A model generated the notes under the pieces. It was not told the origin of the DNA and did not search any database. It saw nothing but the letters and a program-made list of their open reading frames with translations. From Desulfobulbaceae bacterium (lineage in GTDB: Bacteria; Desulfobacterota; Desulfobulbia; Desulfobulbales; Desulfobulbaceae): a stretch of 50,086 nucleotides of DNA. Below, in pieces: positions 50,010-50,086 of the stretch. The stretch covers positions 1 through 50,086 of the forward strand of contig JAABTP010000011.1 of the NCBI GenBank assembly GCA_011389815.1, in the 5' to 3' direction. Both the position numbers and the translations under genes were made by a program. Each line of letters opens with the position of its first letter. Within the stretch, counting starts at the first letter, position 1.

Positions 50010-50086
50010 GTAACCGTTCAGACCCCTCTCATTTTTTTTACGCAGCAAGAGGCAGAGGAGGCACATCCAGCCCCTGGCGCCGAGCC
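50010..50086 (+). mobile_element. Right terminal repeat, probable end of an IS66-like insertion sequence
   Basis: Starts GTAACCGTTCAGACCCCTCT, identical in reverse complement to bases 1-76, and runs off the window end. The flanking bases (CCTCTG before it) differ from those at the left end, so the two junctions are different insertions, or two ends of the contig that meet the same multi-copy element. Confidence 0.6.

Noticed and set aside
1-50086. tRNA or rRNA genes.
   Set aside because: I scanned the intergenic regions by eye and saw no cloverleaf with GGTTCRANYC-type T-arm, nor rRNA-like sequence; a covariance search could still find one.

Overview
The window looks like one complete contig from a Gram-negative bacterium, most probably a Desulfobacterota member close to Desulfobulbales; a cable-bacterium-like genome is possible but not proven. 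The case rests on a Kdo transferase (LPS, outer membrane), a type II secretion locus of deltaproteobacterial type (with GspN and a short GspC), an orphan CooC-type ATPase, TrmFO, type III pantothenate kinase, a menaquinone-type UbiA prenyltransferase plus UbiX, a CoA-disulfide/persulfide reductase with a rhodanese domain, B12-binding radical SAM enzymes, and a heavy load of toxin-antitoxin remnants, Rpn/Uma2 nucleases and small repeats. Both window ends carry the same 76-bp sequence in inverted orientation, beginning GTAACC and reading outward. It resembles an IS66-family terminus, so the contig probably stops where an assembler met a multi-copy insertion sequence.

Layout. 0-2.3 kb: a haem-sensor-type gene cut off at the left repeat, a methyltransferase and decayed DNA. 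2.4-12 kb: housekeeping genes (aroK-ubiX, Bax-inhibitor-1 protein, CooC-like ATPase, coaX, trmFO, universal stress protein, a secreted cyclophilin-FKBP fusion, waaA). 12-15.5 kb: accessory island with a BrnA-type antitoxin, a 234-bp MITE flanked by an 8-bp duplication, a SEC-C/pRiA4b protein, an Excalibur membrane protein, an AbrB-like remnant, an orphan addiction-module antitoxin and an iron-sulfur flavoprotein. 15.6-20.3 kb: carA and carB separated by hairpin repeats. 20.3-26 kb: a B12 radical SAM gene behind 23-bp tandem repeats, a PilZ-like protein, a Uma2 gene broken by a 38-bp tandem duplication, a PIN toxin-antitoxin pair, and an amino-acid ABC importer whose binding-protein/permease fusion is frameshifted in a C7 tract. 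26-29 kb: CoA-disulfide reductase-rhodanese and an MqnP/UbiA-like prenyltransferase.

29-31 kb holds the most intriguing regulatory arrangement: two tandem paralogous secreted proteins, each preceded by a structured leader resembling a GEMM-I (cyclic dinucleotide) riboswitch, a sigma-54-type promoter about 180 or 120 nt upstream of the gene, and TGACA-N5-TGTCA-like boxes at nearly the same distance (about 140 bp) from the promoter. A PilZ-like protein is encoded 7 kb away.

31-47.7 kb is one long minus-strand, largely overlapping operon: gspG-H-I-J-K, an Rpn-family nuclease gene, gspL-M-N-C, a GH84-type glycosidase, gspD (with a C-terminal TPR extension), gspE, and two B12-binding radical SAM genes. 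No gspF or prepilin peptidase is present. 47.8-50.1 kb is a mobile-DNA scar zone: an MqsA-type antitoxin lacking its zinc domain, a resolvase fragment, a Phd/PIN toxin-antitoxin pair and a truncated transposase running up to the right terminal repeat.
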